NCBI GenBank assembly: GCA_030068145.1
Contig: JAPJBO010000780.1
Location: 43,842-107,841, forward strand
DNA: 64,000 bases
Source of the DNA: Diplonema papillatum
Taxonomy: Eukaryota; Euglenozoa; Diplonemea; Diplonemida; Diplonemidae
Direction of reading: 5' to 3'
The notes under the pieces were generated by a model that was given only the letters and a program-made list of their open reading frames with translations, did no database searches and was not told the origin of the DNA. Positions 63,652 through 64,000 of this stretch are shown here, one piece after another (within the stretch, counting starts at the first letter, position 1; every line of letters begins with the position of its first letter). The position numbers and the translations under genes were made by a program.

Positions 63652-64000
63652 CGAAGACTCGCCACATCGACGCTCAGACGCAAGCAGCAACAGCAGCAGC
63701 AGCTTAGACCGCTAACCGGCCAATGCCTATGAATGAAAAGAACGGGAGGGAAAAAAAAGAAGAGACCGAACGCAGACAAACGCACAGGCGCCAAGCCTGG
63801 CAACAACAACCCTCAGACCGAGTCGGAGGAATGCACGGTGCACCGACAGCATGCACACCTGACCATAGGAAAGGTCAAAGTAAGGGTGAAGCAAGCTTAC
63901 GAGCGGTCACCGGGATGCAGATAGAAAACTGCATGAAACAACGTACAAGTGCACTAGCAACCAACAAAACAATCTCCTGGAGCCGGCGTCGGGAGGGCGA
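63652..64000 (+). other. LINE 3' UTR (partial)
   Basis: Its first bases (CACATCGACGCTCAGACGCA) match the tail of the truncated copy near 38918. It contains a CAG-rich stretch and an A-rich stretch (63750-63765). The end is outside the window. Confidence 0.7.

Larger units (their letters stand above)
56055..64000 (+). mobile_element. LINE (non-LTR retrotransposon), largely intact, runs off the window
   Basis: Two long ORFs on one strand with the order ORF1, ORF2 (AP endonuclease, reverse transcriptase, RNase H, CCHC) are diagnostic of a non-LTR retrotransposon with an RNase H, as in the I/R1/Ingi-type groups. The 5' border is upstream of 56055 and unknown. The 3' UTR (from 63652) continues past the window, and no poly(A) is seen. 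A truncated relative lies at 38700-38950. Both ORFs are uninterrupted over 7.5 kb, which suggests recent insertion. Confidence 0.92.

Overview
This 64 kb window is nuclear DNA of a eukaryote, most likely a unicellular alga or other protist. Genes are sparse, GC-rich and mostly intronless or with few GT-AG introns. They lie in long intergenic stretches packed with microsatellites, minisatellites, inverted-repeat elements and retroelement debris. The lineage cannot be fixed from sequence alone. No tRNA, rRNA, CRISPR array, bacterial operon or spliced-leader sequence was seen.

Layout. 0-10 kb holds three plus-strand protein genes: a repeat-rich hypothetical protein cut by the window edge, a phytanoyl-CoA-dioxygenase-like (PhyH) Fe(II)/2-oxoglutarate oxygenase, and a 1007-residue Q/H-rich protein with two PAM2-like motifs and an unrecognised C-terminal domain. 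10-23 kb is repeat country: small elements with GAAATACT inverted ends, a 103-bp tandem repeat, (TTC)n, a head-to-head pair of elements with ATAA target duplications, fragments of a retroelement RNase H, and a 25-copy 37-bp minisatellite. A possible small two-exon gene lies at 12.9-13.5 kb. 23.1-29.4 kb is a three-exon RND/MMPL-family membrane transporter. Its first intron contains a 0.9 kb 11-bp minisatellite and its second carries a duplicate of the exon-3 start. 29.4-44 kb is again repeats, nested small transposons, a 3' scrap of the LINE described below and a broken ubiquitin-specific protease on the minus strand.

44-51 kb is a cluster of structured elements. One is a unit with 0.48 kb inverted arms around a single 114-codon ORF. 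Next come several hAT-like elements with CAGGG ends and perfect 8-bp target duplications, some nested in each other. Last is a unit with inverted arms of a 29-bp repeat around a minus-strand coding relic. 52.6-53.1 kb holds a decayed reverse transcriptase of a second LINE.

56-64 kb is a largely intact LINE (non-LTR retrotransposon). Its ORF2 has AP endonuclease, reverse transcriptase, RNase H and a CCHC knuckle. Its ORF1 starts with what reads as a ubiquitin-like domain ending in Gly-Gly. ORF1 and ORF2 are linked by two successive ATGA stop/start overlaps through a 12-codon mini-ORF. The Ubl-bearing ORF1, this ORF relay and the long-armed one-ORF unit are the strongest candidates for undescribed biology here.
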